From Haladaptatus sp. QDMS2 (GTDB taxonomy: Archaea; Halobacteriota; Halobacteria; Halobacteriales; Halococcaceae): 64,000 nucleotides of DNA. Positions within the stretch are counted from its first letter, which is position 1. Every line of letters starts with the position of its first letter. The stretch spans positions 2,666,001 to 2,730,000 of the forward strand of contig NZ_CP119791.1 in the NCBI RefSeq assembly GCF_029338295.1, given 5' to 3'. The notes beneath the pieces were generated by a model that had not been told where the DNA came from, did no database searches, and saw only the letters and a list, made by a program, of their open reading frames with translations. A program made the position numbers and the translations under genes. Below, in pieces: positions 1 to 8,216 of the stretch.

Positions 1-45
1 CTGTCCCTCCGAGAACCGGTGTGGGTCGCGGTCGGGGTCGGTCAT
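1..45 (-). CDS. N-terminus of an unidentified protein, cut by the window edge
   Basis: An ATG at 45-43 on the minus strand opens a frame that reads MTDPDRDPHRFSEGQ and runs off the left edge with no stop. A TATA-like CCTTAAT sits at about 70-77, close to 30 nt upstream, as expected for a leaderless haloarchaeal transcript. It is divergent from the thpR gene. From memory, haloarchaeal tetratricopeptide-repeat proteins often begin with a similar acidic stretch followed by FSEGQGF, so that is my best guess. Fifteen residues are too few to settle it. Confidence 0.4.
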   Translation of the reverse strand, partial: MTDPDRDPHRFSEGQ

Positions 46-128
46 TGCCGGGCGTAGGCAATCACGCACATTAAGGGCTACGCCATCGCCACCCGCAGAA
101 TAATCGTCTCGAACCGCGAAGTGTCTGT

Positions 129-683
129 ATGCGACTGTTCGTGAGCATCGACCTGGACGGGCTCGCAGCGGCGGTCGCCGCCGTCCAGGAACCCCTCGCG
201 TCGGTAAGTGGACTCGACCTCGTGGACCCGAACCAGACCCACGTCACGCTCAAATTCCTCGGCGAAGTCGGTGAGAAGAGCGTGCCGGAAATCGAAACCG
301 CCGTCAGCGAAGCCGTCAGAACGACGGCGATTCGCCCCTTCACGGCGACGTTCGAGGGGCTCGGCGCGTTTCCGAACAGCGACTACATTCGCGTCGTGTG
401 GCTCGGCGTCTCGGACGGAGCATCGGAATTGACCCGGCTCTACGAGGCCATCGAACGCCGACTCATCGAGGAGGGATTCGAGCCCGAAAGCCACGAGTTC
501 ACGCCGCACGTCACCCTCGGGCGGATGCGCCACGGCGGGGGCAAGGAAAAACTCCAGCGGGCACTCGAAACGGAGGGGGTGACCGCCGGGTCGATGGAGG
601 TACGCGAGGTGCGCCTCAAAGAGAGTCTGCTCTCCGGTGACGCCCCCGAATACGTCACCGTGTCGCGGTTCGAACTGATTTAG
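129..683 (+). CDS. thpR: RNA 2',3'-cyclic phosphodiesterase (2'-5' RNA ligase family)
   Basis: A 184-residue protein of the 2H phosphoesterase superfamily, the usual size for archaeal ThpR/LigT. Both catalytic HxTL tetrapeptides are present: HVTL at residue 38, followed by KFLGEV, and HVTL at residue 127 in the context TPHVTLGR. Members hydrolyse 2',3'-cyclic phosphate ends of RNA to 2'-phosphate and can reversibly join tRNA halves by 2'-5' bonds in vitro. The protein is cytosolic, with no signal or membrane segment. The ATG at 129 follows a short leader. A second, less canonical family member lies at 32683-33159 on the other strand. Confidence 0.9.
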   Translation: MRLFVSIDLDGLAAAVAAVQEPLASVSGLDLVDPNQTHVTLKFLGEVGEKSVPEIETAVSEAVRTTAIRPFTATFEGLGAFPNSDYIRVVWLGVSDGASELTRLYEAIERRLIEEGFEPESHEFTPHVTLGRMRHGGGKEKLQRALETEGVTAGSMEVREVRLKESLLSGDAPEYVTVSRFELI

Positions 684-744
684 GTCGGCCAAAATCTTTC
701 AGTTCAGTGATAATTCTTAAGCCCATCGCGGCGCAAGCACGGAT

Positions 745-1542
745 ATGGGACTGGTCGAGAATCTCATCCTGGTGTTCATCGCGGGGTTTATCACGGCGCT
801 CGCGACCGGCCTCGGCGCGCTGCCGTTCTTTCTCGTCGAGCGCGTGAGCGACCGGTGGAACGTCGTCCTCTGGGGGCTCGCCTCCGGCATCATGGTCTCT
901 GCGTCCCTGTTCGGCCTCATCGGCGAAGGGCTGGCGAACGGGACGCCGACGGAGCTCGCCATTGGCCTGCTCGCCGGCGTCGTCCTCGTCGTCGTCAGCC
1001 ACCGCATCATCTCCGGGACCGAAGTCTCGCCGAAACGCTACGAACAGGCAGACTTTCGCAAACTCGTCTTGATTCTCGGCATCCTCACCGTCCACTCGTT
1101 TCCGGAGGGCGTGGCCATCGGCGTCTCCTTTGCGGACCTGAATCTGGACACGGGCATCGCCCTGCTCGGCTTTAGCGTCCCGCTGCTCGCCGTGTTCATG
1201 ACCGTCGCCATCTCGATTCACAACATCCCGGAGGGCGTGGCCATCTCCATTCCACTCCAGTCGATGGGCGTCTCGAAGTGGCGGATGGTCTGGTGGGCCG
1301 TCTTTTCGAGTCTTCCCCAGCCTCTCGGTGCAGTCATCGCCTTCTACTTCGTCCGCATCGCGCGGGAGTTTCTGCCCTTTGGCTTTGGCTTCGCGGCGGG
1401 GGCGATGATTTACCTCGTGCTCTCTGAGTTCATCCCCGAAGCCCTCGAACTCGGCGAGGAACTGCCCGGCGGCGGGCACACGGAACTCGCCTCCGGCCTC
1501 CTGGTCGGCGTGCTCGTCATGGTTCCCCTCGCGTTCGTCTGA
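745..1542 (+). CDS. ZIP family divalent metal transporter
   Basis: A 265-residue integral membrane protein with about eight hydrophobic segments. The two signature metal-binding helices of the ZIP (SLC39) family are visible as [10 protein letters not shown] and [10 protein letters not shown], each with the conserved His and the PEG-Ala core that line the metal path. Members import Zn2+ or Fe2+, and the substrate cannot be told from sequence alone. A charged cytosolic loop (ERVSDRW) lies between early helices. The gene stands alone between thpR and the ribosomal protein operon. A TATA-like TTCTTAAG lies about 28 nt before the ATG, suggesting a leaderless message. Confidence 0.87.
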   Translation: MGLVENLILVFIAGFITALATGLGALPFFLVERVSDRWNVVLWGLASGIMVSASLFGLIGEGLANGTPTELAIGLLAGVVLVVVSHRIISGTEVSPKRYEQADFRKLVLILGILTVHSFPEGVAIGVSFADLNLDTGIALLGFSVPLLAVFMTVAISIHNIPEGVAISIPLQSMGVSKWRMVWWAVFSSLPQPLGAVIAFYFVRIAREFLPFGFGFAAGAMIYLVLSEFIPEALELGEELPGGGHTELASGLLVGVLVMVPLAFV

Positions 1543-1606
1543 ATCGGCCGCTAACCTGAGTCAAAGGAACAAGATTTTATGCCGTCGAAGGGTACGCCCG
1601 TGTACT

Positions 1607-1759
1607 ATGGGCAAGAAATCGAAGGCCAAGAAAAAGCGCCTGGCCAAACTCACGCGCCAGAACACGCGCGTTCCCGCCTGGGTTATGATGAAGACGGACA
1701 TGGAAGTCCGACAGAACTACAAGCGCCGCAGCTGGCGGCGAAGCGACACCGACGAGTAA
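1607..1759 (+). CDS. rpl39e: 50S ribosomal protein L39e
   Basis: A 50-residue, very basic protein starting [14 protein letters not shown] and ending [11 protein letters not shown], the full normal length of archaeal/eukaryotic L39e. The central [12 protein letters not shown] segment is diagnostic. L39e is a small tail protein lining the peptide exit tunnel of the large subunit. Its basic composition stands out sharply from the acidic proteome. It is followed after 3 nt by L31e and then aIF6, a conserved archaeal order, so the three are probably cotranscribed. A TATA-like AGATTTTAT lies about 30 nt upstream of the ATG. Confidence 0.96.
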   Translation: MGKKSKAKKKRLAKLTRQNTRVPAWVMMKTDMEVRQNYKRRSWRRSDTDE

Positions 1760-1762
1760 GCA

Positions 1763-2041
1763 ATGAGCGCAAGCGATTTCGAGGAGCGCATCATCACCGT
1801 GCCGCTCCGTGACGTTACGGCAGTTGCAAAGCACCAGCGAGCCAACCGCGCGATGAAGATCATCCGCGAACACCTCGCGAAGAACTTCAAAGTCGACCCA
1901 GAAGACGTGCGTCTCGACCCGTCTATCAACGAGGCCATCTGGTCTCGCGGTCAGAAGAAGCCACCGCGCAGACTCCGCGTCCGCGCAGCGCGCTTCGAAG
2001 AGGACGGCGCACGCATCGTCGAAGCCGAACCGGCAGAGTAA
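1763..2041 (+). CDS. rpl31e: 50S ribosomal protein L31e
   Basis: A 92-residue protein with the L31e core [19 protein letters not shown] near the N-terminus and [20 protein letters not shown] in the middle. L31e sits near the exit of the polypeptide tunnel and contributes to the docking site for nascent-chain factors such as SRP. The start ATG lies 3 nt after the L39e stop and the aIF6 GTG follows 4 nt after its own stop, so this is the middle gene of a tight operon. Length and composition are normal for haloarchaea. Confidence 0.95.
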   Translation: MSASDFEERIITVPLRDVTAVAKHQRANRAMKIIREHLAKNFKVDPEDVRLDPSINEAIWSRGQKKPPRRLRVRAARFEEDGARIVEAEPAE

Positions 2042-2045
2042 CGCT

Positions 2046-2708
2046 GTGTTACGTGCGGCATTCTCCGGTTCCGCGTACGTCGGCATCTTCGCGCGGACCA
2101 CTGACGACTGCGTCGTCGTTCGCCCCGATGTCGACGACTCACTCCTCGCCGACTTAGAGGAGGAACTCGATGTCCCAGCAGTGGCAACCACGGTCGGCGG
2201 GTCGGGTGCGGTCGGCGCACTCGTCACCGGCAACGAGAACGGCCTGCTCGTTTCGAGCCGCATCAGCGACTACGAACGCGAGCGCATCGCGGACGTCGTC
2301 TCCGTTCCGGTGTACGAGTTGCCCGGTCGCATCAACGCCGCCGGGAACGTCATCCTCGCGAACGATACCGGCGCGTACGTCCACCCAGACCTCTCAGATG
2401 CGGCAGTAGAGGCGGTACGTGACGGCCTCGACGTGCCCGTCGAGCGCGGCGACTTGGCCGGCGTCAGAACCGTCGGCGCTGCGGCCGTCGCCACCAACAG
2501 AGGCGTCCTCTGTCACCCGAAAGCTACGGACCAGGAACTCGACGCGCTCGAAGCCGCGCTCGGCGTTCCGGCCGACATCGGGACGGTGAACTACGGGGCT
2601 CCCCTCGTCGGCTCCGGCCTGCTCGCCAACGACGCCGGCTACGTGGCCGGCAAGGACACGACCGGGCCGGAACTCGGTCGCATCGAAGACGCCCTCGGTT
2701 TCATCTAA
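2046..2708 (+). CDS. eif6: translation initiation factor aIF-6 (ribosome anti-association factor)
   Basis: A 220-residue protein built of five repeated pentein modules. The internal repetition shows as [22 protein letters not shown] and NDAGYV, each ending a unit. aIF6 binds the 50S subunit near L14 and the sarcin-ricin loop and blocks joining with 30S until release. The start is taken as GTG at 2046, four nt after the L31e stop, because translation from there gives the family N-terminus [12 protein letters not shown]. The operon order L39e-L31e-aIF6 supports the call. No membrane segments. Confidence 0.95.
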   Translation: MLRAAFSGSAYVGIFARTTDDCVVVRPDVDDSLLADLEEELDVPAVATTVGGSGAVGALVTGNENGLLVSSRISDYERERIADVVSVPVYELPGRINAAGNVILANDTGAYVHPDLSDAAVEAVRDGLDVPVERGDLAGVRTVGAAAVATNRGVLCHPKATDQELDALEAALGVPADIGTVNYGAPLVGSGLLANDAGYVAGKDTTGPELGRIEDALGFI

Positions 2709-2826
2709 GCCGTCGATTCGCCACCGATTCTGCGGATTTTCCGCCGAATCGACGCCCAACTCCGACGAGCGACAGCGCAGCACAGGAAGGGAAGATACTT
2801 CCCGCTCGCTCCCGGTATTCTCTTCC

Positions 2827-3018
2827 ATGAGTCAATTCACCGTGACTGGTCAGTTCAAGACGAGCCGTGGCTGGGAATCGTACACCAAACAAATCGACGC
2901 GCCAAACGAGAACGTCGCACAGGAGCGCATCTTCACGCAGTTCGGCTCCAAACACGGTCTCGACCGCACGAAAATCACCATCGACTCCGTTGAAGAGGCA
3001 GAGGAGGTCGCAGCATGA
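2827..3018 (+). CDS. rplX: 50S ribosomal protein L18Ae (LX/L20a)
   Basis: A 63-residue protein beginning MSQFTVTGQFKTSRGW, the single-domain archaeal form of L18Ae (also called LX or L20a), a minor large-subunit protein. The start ATG is preceded by an AT-poor leader of about 118 nt after aIF6, so a separate promoter is possible. Its last codons overlap the prefoldin alpha start by 4 nt (ATGA), implying coupled translation. This LX-prefoldin pair is conserved in archaea. Length is normal. Confidence 0.93.
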   Translation: MSQFTVTGQFKTSRGWESYTKQIDAPNENVAQERIFTQFGSKHGLDRTKITIDSVEEAEEVAA

Positions 3019-3473
3019 GCGCCCAACAGCAGATGCAGCAGCTCTCCCAGCAGCTGCAGGCACTCGACGAAGAAATCGAAGCGCTCGAAGCCGAAATCGA
3101 GCAGAAGCGCGAAGAAAAACAGTCGATGGACGAGGCAGTCGAAGCCCTCGAACTCTTAGAGAGTGGCTCGACGGTACAGGTGCCACTCGGCGGCGGCGCA
3201 CACGTCCGCGCAGAAGTGCTCGACATCGACGAAGTCGTCGTCACCCTCGGCGGTGGCTACGCAGCAGAGCGCGACCAAGAAGACGCAGTCGAGACGCTCA
3301 AGAACAAGAAAGAGCTCGTCGACGAGGAAATCAGCGACCTGCAGGACGAAGTCGCCGAACTCGAAGAGCAGTCTCAGCAGATCGAACAGCAGGCCCAGCA
3401 GATGCAACAGCAGCAGATGCAACAGCAGATGCAGCAGATGCAACAGCAGCAGGGCGAAGGCGACGAGCAGTAA
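3015..3473 (+). CDS. pfdA: prefoldin subunit alpha
   Basis: A 152-residue subunit of the hexameric chaperone prefoldin (two alpha, four beta), which captures unfolded proteins and hands them to the thermosome. Two long heptad coiled coils (about residues 5-45 and 95-135) flank the beta-hairpin region with the family motif VQVPLGGGAHVRAEV. The C-terminal tail after the second coil is exceptionally rich in Gln and Met (QQMQQQQ repeats). It overlaps L18a by 4 nt and is followed 6 nt later by ftsY, tying folding and targeting into one operon. Confidence 0.93.
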   Translation: MSAQQQMQQLSQQLQALDEEIEALEAEIEQKREEKQSMDEAVEALELLESGSTVQVPLGGGAHVRAEVLDIDEVVVTLGGGYAAERDQEDAVETLKNKKELVDEEISDLQDEVAELEEQSQQIEQQAQQMQQQQMQQQMQQMQQQQGEGDEQ

Positions 3474-3479
3474 GGTGAG

Positions 3480-4769
3480 ATGTTCGACGGACTAAAAGAG
3501 AAGCTTTCGAGCTTCCGAAAGGATGTCGAGGAGTCGGCGGAAGTCGAGGAAGATGTCGACGACTCGCCAGCAGCCGACACGGAATCGGCGGCCGACCCGG
3601 CCACAGCCGAGGCCGACGCCGTCGAAGCCGAACCGGAAGCCCCTGCGGAGGCGGCTCCGGACGCAGCGCCGACCGAGACCCCGGAGCCAGCACCCGAACC
3701 GGTCGCAGACGAACCCGACTCCGCAGACCCCACCGAAACCGTCCCTGCGGAGGTTCCTGAGACGACTGACGAAGTCGAACCGGAAGCCAGTGCCGAAGCG
3801 GAACCCGAGACGGACGAAGGAGACGTCCAAGAGGCAGAGGCAGCCGGGGACGAAACAGACCCCGAGAAGGCGGACAACGGCCGCAGTTTCACCGAACGAG
3901 CGAAACTGTTCGCTACCGGACGGGTCGTCATCGAGGAAGAAGACTTAGAAGACCCACTCTGGAACCTGGAGATGGCGCTCATCCAGAGCGACGTCGAGAT
4001 GAACGTCGCAGAGGAGATTTTAGACCGCATCAAGGAGAAACTCGTCGGCGAAACCCGTGTCCGCGGGCAGTCCACGGGCGACATCGTCGAAGAAGCACTC
4101 CACGATGCCCTCTACGACGTCATCAGCGTCGGGCAGTTCGACTTCGACCAGCGGGTTCGCGACGCCGACAAACCCGTCGTCATCATCTTCACGGGGGTAA
4201 ACGGCGTCGGGAAGACCACGTCCATCGCGAAACTCTCGAAATACTTCGAGAAGCAGGGCCTCTCGACGGTGCTTGCCAACGGTGACACCTACCGCGCCGG
4301 GGCGAACGAGCAACTCGCAGAGCATGCCCGCCGGCTCGACAAGAAAATCATCACCCACGACCAGGGCAGCGACCCGACCGCCGTCATCTACGACGCAGTC
4401 GAGTTCGCGAAAGCCAACGACGTAGACGTCGTGCTCGGCGATACGGCCGGTCGGCTCCACACCAATAACGACCTGATGGCGCAACTCGAGAAGATAGACC
4501 GCGTCGTCGGGCCGGACATGACCATCTTCGTGGACGAAGCCGTGGCCGGACAGGACGCCGTCGAACGCGCCCGCACCTTCAACAACGCAGCGGCCATCGA
4601 CGGTGCCATCCTGACGAAGGCAGATGCCGATTCGAACGGTGGCGCGGCAATCTCCATCGCTCACGTCACCGGAAAGCCGATTCTCTTCCTCGGCGTCGGG
4701 CAGGGGTACGACGACTTAGAGCGCTTCGACCCCGAACAGATGCTCGAACGCCTCCTCGGTGAGGAGTGA
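3480..4769 (+). CDS. ftsY: signal recognition particle receptor FtsY
   Basis: A 429-residue SRP GTPase that docks SRP54-ribosome complexes at the membrane. Residues 1 to about 135 form a long acidic Ala/Glu/Pro-rich A-domain typical of haloarchaeal FtsY. The NG domain follows. The P-loop GVNGVGKTTS has its lysine at residue 245, and DTAGR, TKAD and the closing DLERFDPE motif are all present. FtsY is longer than many homologues only because of the acidic extension. It is downstream of prefoldin by 6 nt. Its partner srp54 is 3.4 kb further on, separated by the sulfite reductase genes. Confidence 0.95.
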   Translation: MFDGLKEKLSSFRKDVEESAEVEEDVDDSPAADTESAADPATAEADAVEAEPEAPAEAAPDAAPTETPEPAPEPVADEPDSADPTETVPAEVPETTDEVEPEASAEAEPETDEGDVQEAEAAGDETDPEKADNGRSFTERAKLFATGRVVIEEEDLEDPLWNLEMALIQSDVEMNVAEEILDRIKEKLVGETRVRGQSTGDIVEEALHDALYDVISVGQFDFDQRVRDADKPVVIIFTGVNGVGKTTSIAKLSKYFEKQGLSTVLANGDTYRAGANEQLAEHARRLDKKIITHDQGSDPTAVIYDAVEFAKANDVDVVLGDTAGRLHTNNDLMAQLEKIDRVVGPDMTIFVDEAVAGQDAVERARTFNNAAAIDGAILTKADADSNGGAAISIAHVTGKPILFLGVGQGYDDLERFDPEQMLERLLGEE

Positions 4770-4785
4770 GCGGCGGATACCAGTC

Positions 4786-4791
4786 TTTTTT
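4786..4791 (+). terminator. oligo-T tract after ftsY
   Basis: Six consecutive T residues 17 nt after the ftsY stop, the simple poly-T form of archaeal intrinsic terminator. The following GGTATCGC is GC-rich. It would close the ribosomal protein-prefoldin-ftsY transcript. Confidence 0.5.
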
Positions 4792-4985
4792 ACCGGTATC
4801 GCGGACAAAACGCAGTGGTAACCAGGGGACGGCCACGGGAAACTGTGGGAAGCAACCAATCGCACAACCAGCAGCGGTCGCGTGTGCCGGTAAAATCTAC
4901 CGCATCATGGGTTGTGGGGATGTTTTCGCCGTGAGACGCGTGTTCAAGATGCTTCCATGATGAACGTCCCGTGAGGGATGTGCAC

Positions 4986-5051
4986 ATGGACCAACCAACT
5001 ACTGTCGATAATGCAGTAGGCGTAGCAGAAAGAAGAGGTGGAGTGGCATGA
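4986..5051 (+). CDS. possible 21-residue upstream ORF of the sulfite reductase
   Basis: An ATG at 4986 opens a 21-codon frame (MDQPTTVDNAVGVAERRGGVA) whose TGA overlaps the ATG of the reductase (ATGA), the same coupling style used across this genome. The Shine-Dalgarno-like GAGGTGGA for the reductase lies inside it. Conservation is unknown to me, so it may be chance or a translated leader. The rest of 4792-5047 holds no other convincing gene or strong hairpin. Confidence 0.25.
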   Translation: MDQPTTVDNAVGVAERRGGVA

Positions 5052-6751
5052 ACACCGTAGAGCAGTGGAAACAGGAACAACATCCACTCGACATAATCGA
5101 CGACGTCGAGCGATTCGCCGCGGAGGGAGTTCCATTCGAGAACCTCGAAGACCGGGCTGGTCCCGGCGTCTGGGAGCGGTTGAAGTGGGCGGGGATGTAC
5201 GCCCACGGCAAGCACACGGGCTACTTCATGCTCCGGACGAAGGTTCCCGGCGGGTACCTCACCCCGGAACAGGCCGCCGTCATCGGTGAGGTTGCAGACG
5301 AGTTCGCAACTGCGCCCGACGAGTTTGGCGGCGCAGAACAGAACGAATTCTGGGGGGATGCGTACCTCGACATCACGACCCGACAGGACGTCCAAATGCA
5401 CTGGATTCGACTCGAAGATGTTCCCGAGATCTGGCGACGGTACGACGCAGTCGGCCTGACGACGATTCAGGGATGTGGCGACGGGGCGCGAAACGTTCTC
5501 GGCTGTCCCGCGGCCGGCCTCGACGACCACGAGTGTTTCAACGCCCAGCCCGTTGTGGATGCCGTCTCTGACTTCTTCACAGGGAATCGTGAGTACGCGA
5601 ACCTCCCCCGGAAGTTCAAGCTGACAATCACCGGATGTAGCCGCGATTGTGCACAGTCACAGATAAACGATATCGGACTCACGCCCGCCCGAAAGGAGTT
5701 CGATGGTGAGTCCTACTACGGCTTCCACGCCCGCGTCGGCGGGGGACTTTCCGACGGCCCTCGAATGGCCTCAGACCTGGATGTGTTCATCCGACCCGAA
5801 GACGCAGTCGAGTTCTGCCGTGCCGTCGCCCAGGTGTTCAAGGAACTTGGTGACCGGCACAACCGTGGCGTCTGTCGGATGCGCTACCTCGTCGAACAGC
5901 TCGGCCCGGAGCGATTCGAGGAGGCGATTCGCGCCCGGTGTGAGTCCCCACTTTACTCACGAGGAACGGACCTGACAACCGGGTACACCGGCGACCACGT
6001 TGGCGTCCACGACCAGAAGCAGGACGGCCTCAGATTCGTCGGCTTCAACGTCATCGCGGGTCGGATGGGCGGCGACGAGTTCGCCGCCGCCGCCCGCGCC
6101 GCCGCGGAGTACGGCACCGACGAGGCGTCGGTTCGCCTCGCCACCGACCAGAACTTCCTCATCTCTCACATCCCCGAGGCGAACGTCGAGGCGCTCGTCG
6201 CAGAACCGTTCGCCGCCGACTATCAGCCCGACCCCGGACCCTTCTCGCGAGGAGCGGTCGGCTGTACCGGCAGCGAGTTCTGTAACTACGGCATCATCGA
6301 GACGAAAAATCGGGTGCGTCGCTGGGCGCGGGAACTCGACGAGCGGGTGGCGGTCCCCGACGGCGTCGACGTGATTCGGATGCACATGAGCGGATGTTCG
6401 GCCTCCTGTGCGCAACCCCAAATCGCCGGCATCGGCTTTCGTGGAGAGACCGTGAAAGTCGAGGACGGTACGAGTACCAACGCTGAAGGTGACGCCATCG
6501 TCGAGGGCATGGACGTGGGCCTCGGGGGAAGTCTCGGAGCGGACAACGACTTCATCGACTGGGTGGAGACCGCCGTCCCCGCCAGTTCGGTGGTACCTGC
6601 GCTCGAACAGCTCTTTTCGGCTTACTCGACGGAGCGAACCGAGGGCGAGCGCTTCTACGAGTGGTGTCGACGCGTGGATAACGACCAACTGCGAACCATC
6701 ATGCAGCACGCGGACGTGAACGTCTCGGGGGGTGTCGCCCATGAGGGATGA
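5048..6751 (+). CDS. siroheme [4Fe-4S] sulfite/nitrite reductase
   Basis: A 567-residue assimilatory-type siroheme reductase with two pseudo-symmetric ferrodoxin-like/siroheme halves. The second half carries the siroheme-[4Fe-4S] signature C406-X5-C412 and C450-X3-C454 (GCTGSEFC and GCSASC). The first half has TIQGCGDGARNVLG and GCSRDCAQ. The reaction is six-electron reduction of sulfite to sulfide or nitrite to ammonia. Length alone fits either substrate. No nitrate reductase, nitrate transporter or molybdenum-cofactor genes are adjacent. Instead the next gene, overlapping by 11-20 nt, is an F420H2 dehydrogenase-like flavoprotein, which favours sulfite as substrate and F420H2 as electron source. 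A GAGGTGGA ribosome site precedes the ATG. Substrate assignment is inference. Confidence 0.85.
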   Translation: MNTVEQWKQEQHPLDIIDDVERFAAEGVPFENLEDRAGPGVWERLKWAGMYAHGKHTGYFMLRTKVPGGYLTPEQAAVIGEVADEFATAPDEFGGAEQNEFWGDAYLDITTRQDVQMHWIRLEDVPEIWRRYDAVGLTTIQGCGDGARNVLGCPAAGLDDHECFNAQPVVDAVSDFFTGNREYANLPRKFKLTITGCSRDCAQSQINDIGLTPARKEFDGESYYGFHARVGGGLSDGPRMASDLDVFIRPEDAVEFCRAVAQVFKELGDRHNRGVCRMRYLVEQLGPERFEEAIRARCESPLYSRGTDLTTGYTGDHVGVHDQKQDGLRFVGFNVIAGRMGGDEFAAAARAAAEYGTDEASVRLATDQNFLISHIPEANVEALVAEPFAADYQPDPGPFSRGAVGCTGSEFCNYGIIETKNRVRRWARELDERVAVPDGVDVIRMHMSGCSASCAQPQIAGIGFRGETVKVEDGTSTNAEGDAIVEGMDVGLGGSLGADNDFIDWVETAVPASSVVPALEQLFSAYSTERTEGERFYEWCRRVDNDQLRTIMQHADVNVSGGVAHEG

Positions 6752-8150
6752 ACCGTTTCCGGGCGTTCCCGGCAGAGAGACCTCGGCGGAAGCACGGACC
6801 GATGGGGGCGCGGTGAACGTAAGCGAGGACGGCAGCCTCGGCGACCTCACATTCACCCGGCCGGCGGAGGGAAAGAGCCAGGACGTAGAGGAGTCCGACC
6901 CGACCGTGCGGTGGGGCGTCCCTGATGGCGTCGATCTGGACACGCCGGGCTACTCGATTCGGGCGTCGATGAACGACATTGAGACACCAGACGAAAAGAC
7001 GTGGTTCATGGAACTCGACGAAGCGGTCATCAGAGAAGACCGGTGTATCCAGTGTGGAACCTGCGTTGCCGCCTGCCCCTCGGACTCGATTGGCATCGGT
7101 GACGACGGTCTGCCAGAACTGGTCAAAATGTGTACCGGTTGTTCGCTGTGCTGGGATTTCTGCCCCCGCGGCGGCCTCCGCTACGAACGTCAGTGGAAGA
7201 TTACCGGTGGCGACGACAACGTGAAAGGCGCGGGAGATCCTCTCACCGAATTCTCGGCGAAAGTGACCGACGACTGGCGCGAGAACGCCCAAGACGGCGG
7301 TGTCGTGACGGGCATCCTCAGTCACTTGCTAGAAGCCGGTGAAATAGATGGAGCGCTCATCGCCACCGAATCCGCAGACGAACCGTGGAAAGCCGAGAGT
7401 TTCCTCGCGACCACTCACGACGAGCTGGTCGCAAACGCCGGAAGCTTCTACAATCAGACGATGGCGCTCGGTAACCTCGACCTCGAACAGTGGGCGCACA
7501 AACTCCCCAACAAGCCGGTTTCCGAGTTGAGCCTCGCCGTGGTCGGGACACCATGCGAAATCGAGGGCATCCGCGCCCTACAGGACTTTGACTGGGATTA
7601 CCAGAGTCAAGAGGAGGGGGTGCGCGCCATTTCCTACACCATCGCGCTGATGTGCACGAAGAACTTCAATTACCAGCGACTCATCGGCGAGCAATTGGAA
7701 GAAAAACGCGGCGTCTCACCGGACGAAATCGGTAAACTCGATGTGCTGCACGGGAAGATGATGGCCTACGACCACGACGGCGACCTCCTGGTCGAAGAGG
7801 ACGTGGCGAACTTCCACGACGCCGCCCTCAAAGGCTGTGACGAGTGTGCCGACTTCACCGGCTACTGCGCGGACCTCACCGTTGGCTCCGTTGGGAGCAG
7901 CGACGAGTTTTCGAGCGTTATCATCCGCACGGAACAGGGGATGCGAGCGTGGGAACTCACCGAACCCGACCTCGAGTACCACGACTTAGAAGACCGGAGC
8001 GCGATTGGCAAACTACAGGGCTGGGACAAGAAGAAGGCCTTCGAGTCGCTAAAGCGACCGTTCGACCCGGACGCCCCACGATTCATCGACTACACCGACC
8101 ACGCCGAGTGGTACGACACGAATCTGAACCCCCACGAATCGGACCACTGA
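6741..8150 (+). CDS. FrhB/FpoF-like coenzyme F420 dehydrogenase subunit with two [4Fe-4S] clusters
   Basis: About 469 residues (472 if GTG 6732 is used). After a variable acidic N-terminus of about 95 residues come two ferredoxin clusters: numbered from the GTG, C105-X2-C108-X2-C111-X3-C115-P and C134-X2-C137-X2-C140-X3-C144-P. The rest is the F420-hydrogenase/dehydrogenase beta subunit fold, with GTPCEIEGIRAL, LMCTKNFNY and GCDECADFTGYCAD supplying its usual cysteines and flavin/F420 site. Such subunits oxidise F420H2 through FAD and pass electrons to Fe-S partners. The gene overlaps the sulfite reductase, so the two products probably form one complex, like the two halves of methanogen Fsr. 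The start ATG 6741 is preferred, with GTG 6732 as the alternative. Confidence 0.85.
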   Translation: MRDEPFPGVPGRETSAEARTDGGAVNVSEDGSLGDLTFTRPAEGKSQDVEESDPTVRWGVPDGVDLDTPGYSIRASMNDIETPDEKTWFMELDEAVIREDRCIQCGTCVAACPSDSIGIGDDGLPELVKMCTGCSLCWDFCPRGGLRYERQWKITGGDDNVKGAGDPLTEFSAKVTDDWRENAQDGGVVTGILSHLLEAGEIDGALIATESADEPWKAESFLATTHDELVANAGSFYNQTMALGNLDLEQWAHKLPNKPVSELSLAVVGTPCEIEGIRALQDFDWDYQSQEEGVRAISYTIALMCTKNFNYQRLIGEQLEEKRGVSPDEIGKLDVLHGKMMAYDHDGDLLVEEDVANFHDAALKGCDECADFTGYCADLTVGSVGSSDEFSSVIIRTEQGMRAWELTEPDLEYHDLEDRSAIGKLQGWDKKKAFESLKRPFDPDAPRFIDYTDHAEWYDTNLNPHESDH

Positions 8151-8216
8151 GCGGAGAATCAGGCCCACTGTCCGAGAAAAAGCCTTTATCACCTGGACCG
8201 CCTATCCTCGCGTAAC

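Noticed and set aside
3360-3470. CAG-rich repeat that resembles a microsatellite
   Set aside because: It encodes the Gln/Met-rich tail of prefoldin alpha, normal for haloarchaea.
4766-4960. 64-codon frame after ftsY
   Set aside because: It begins inside the ftsY stop region and crosses a likely T6 terminator. The composition is not protein-like.
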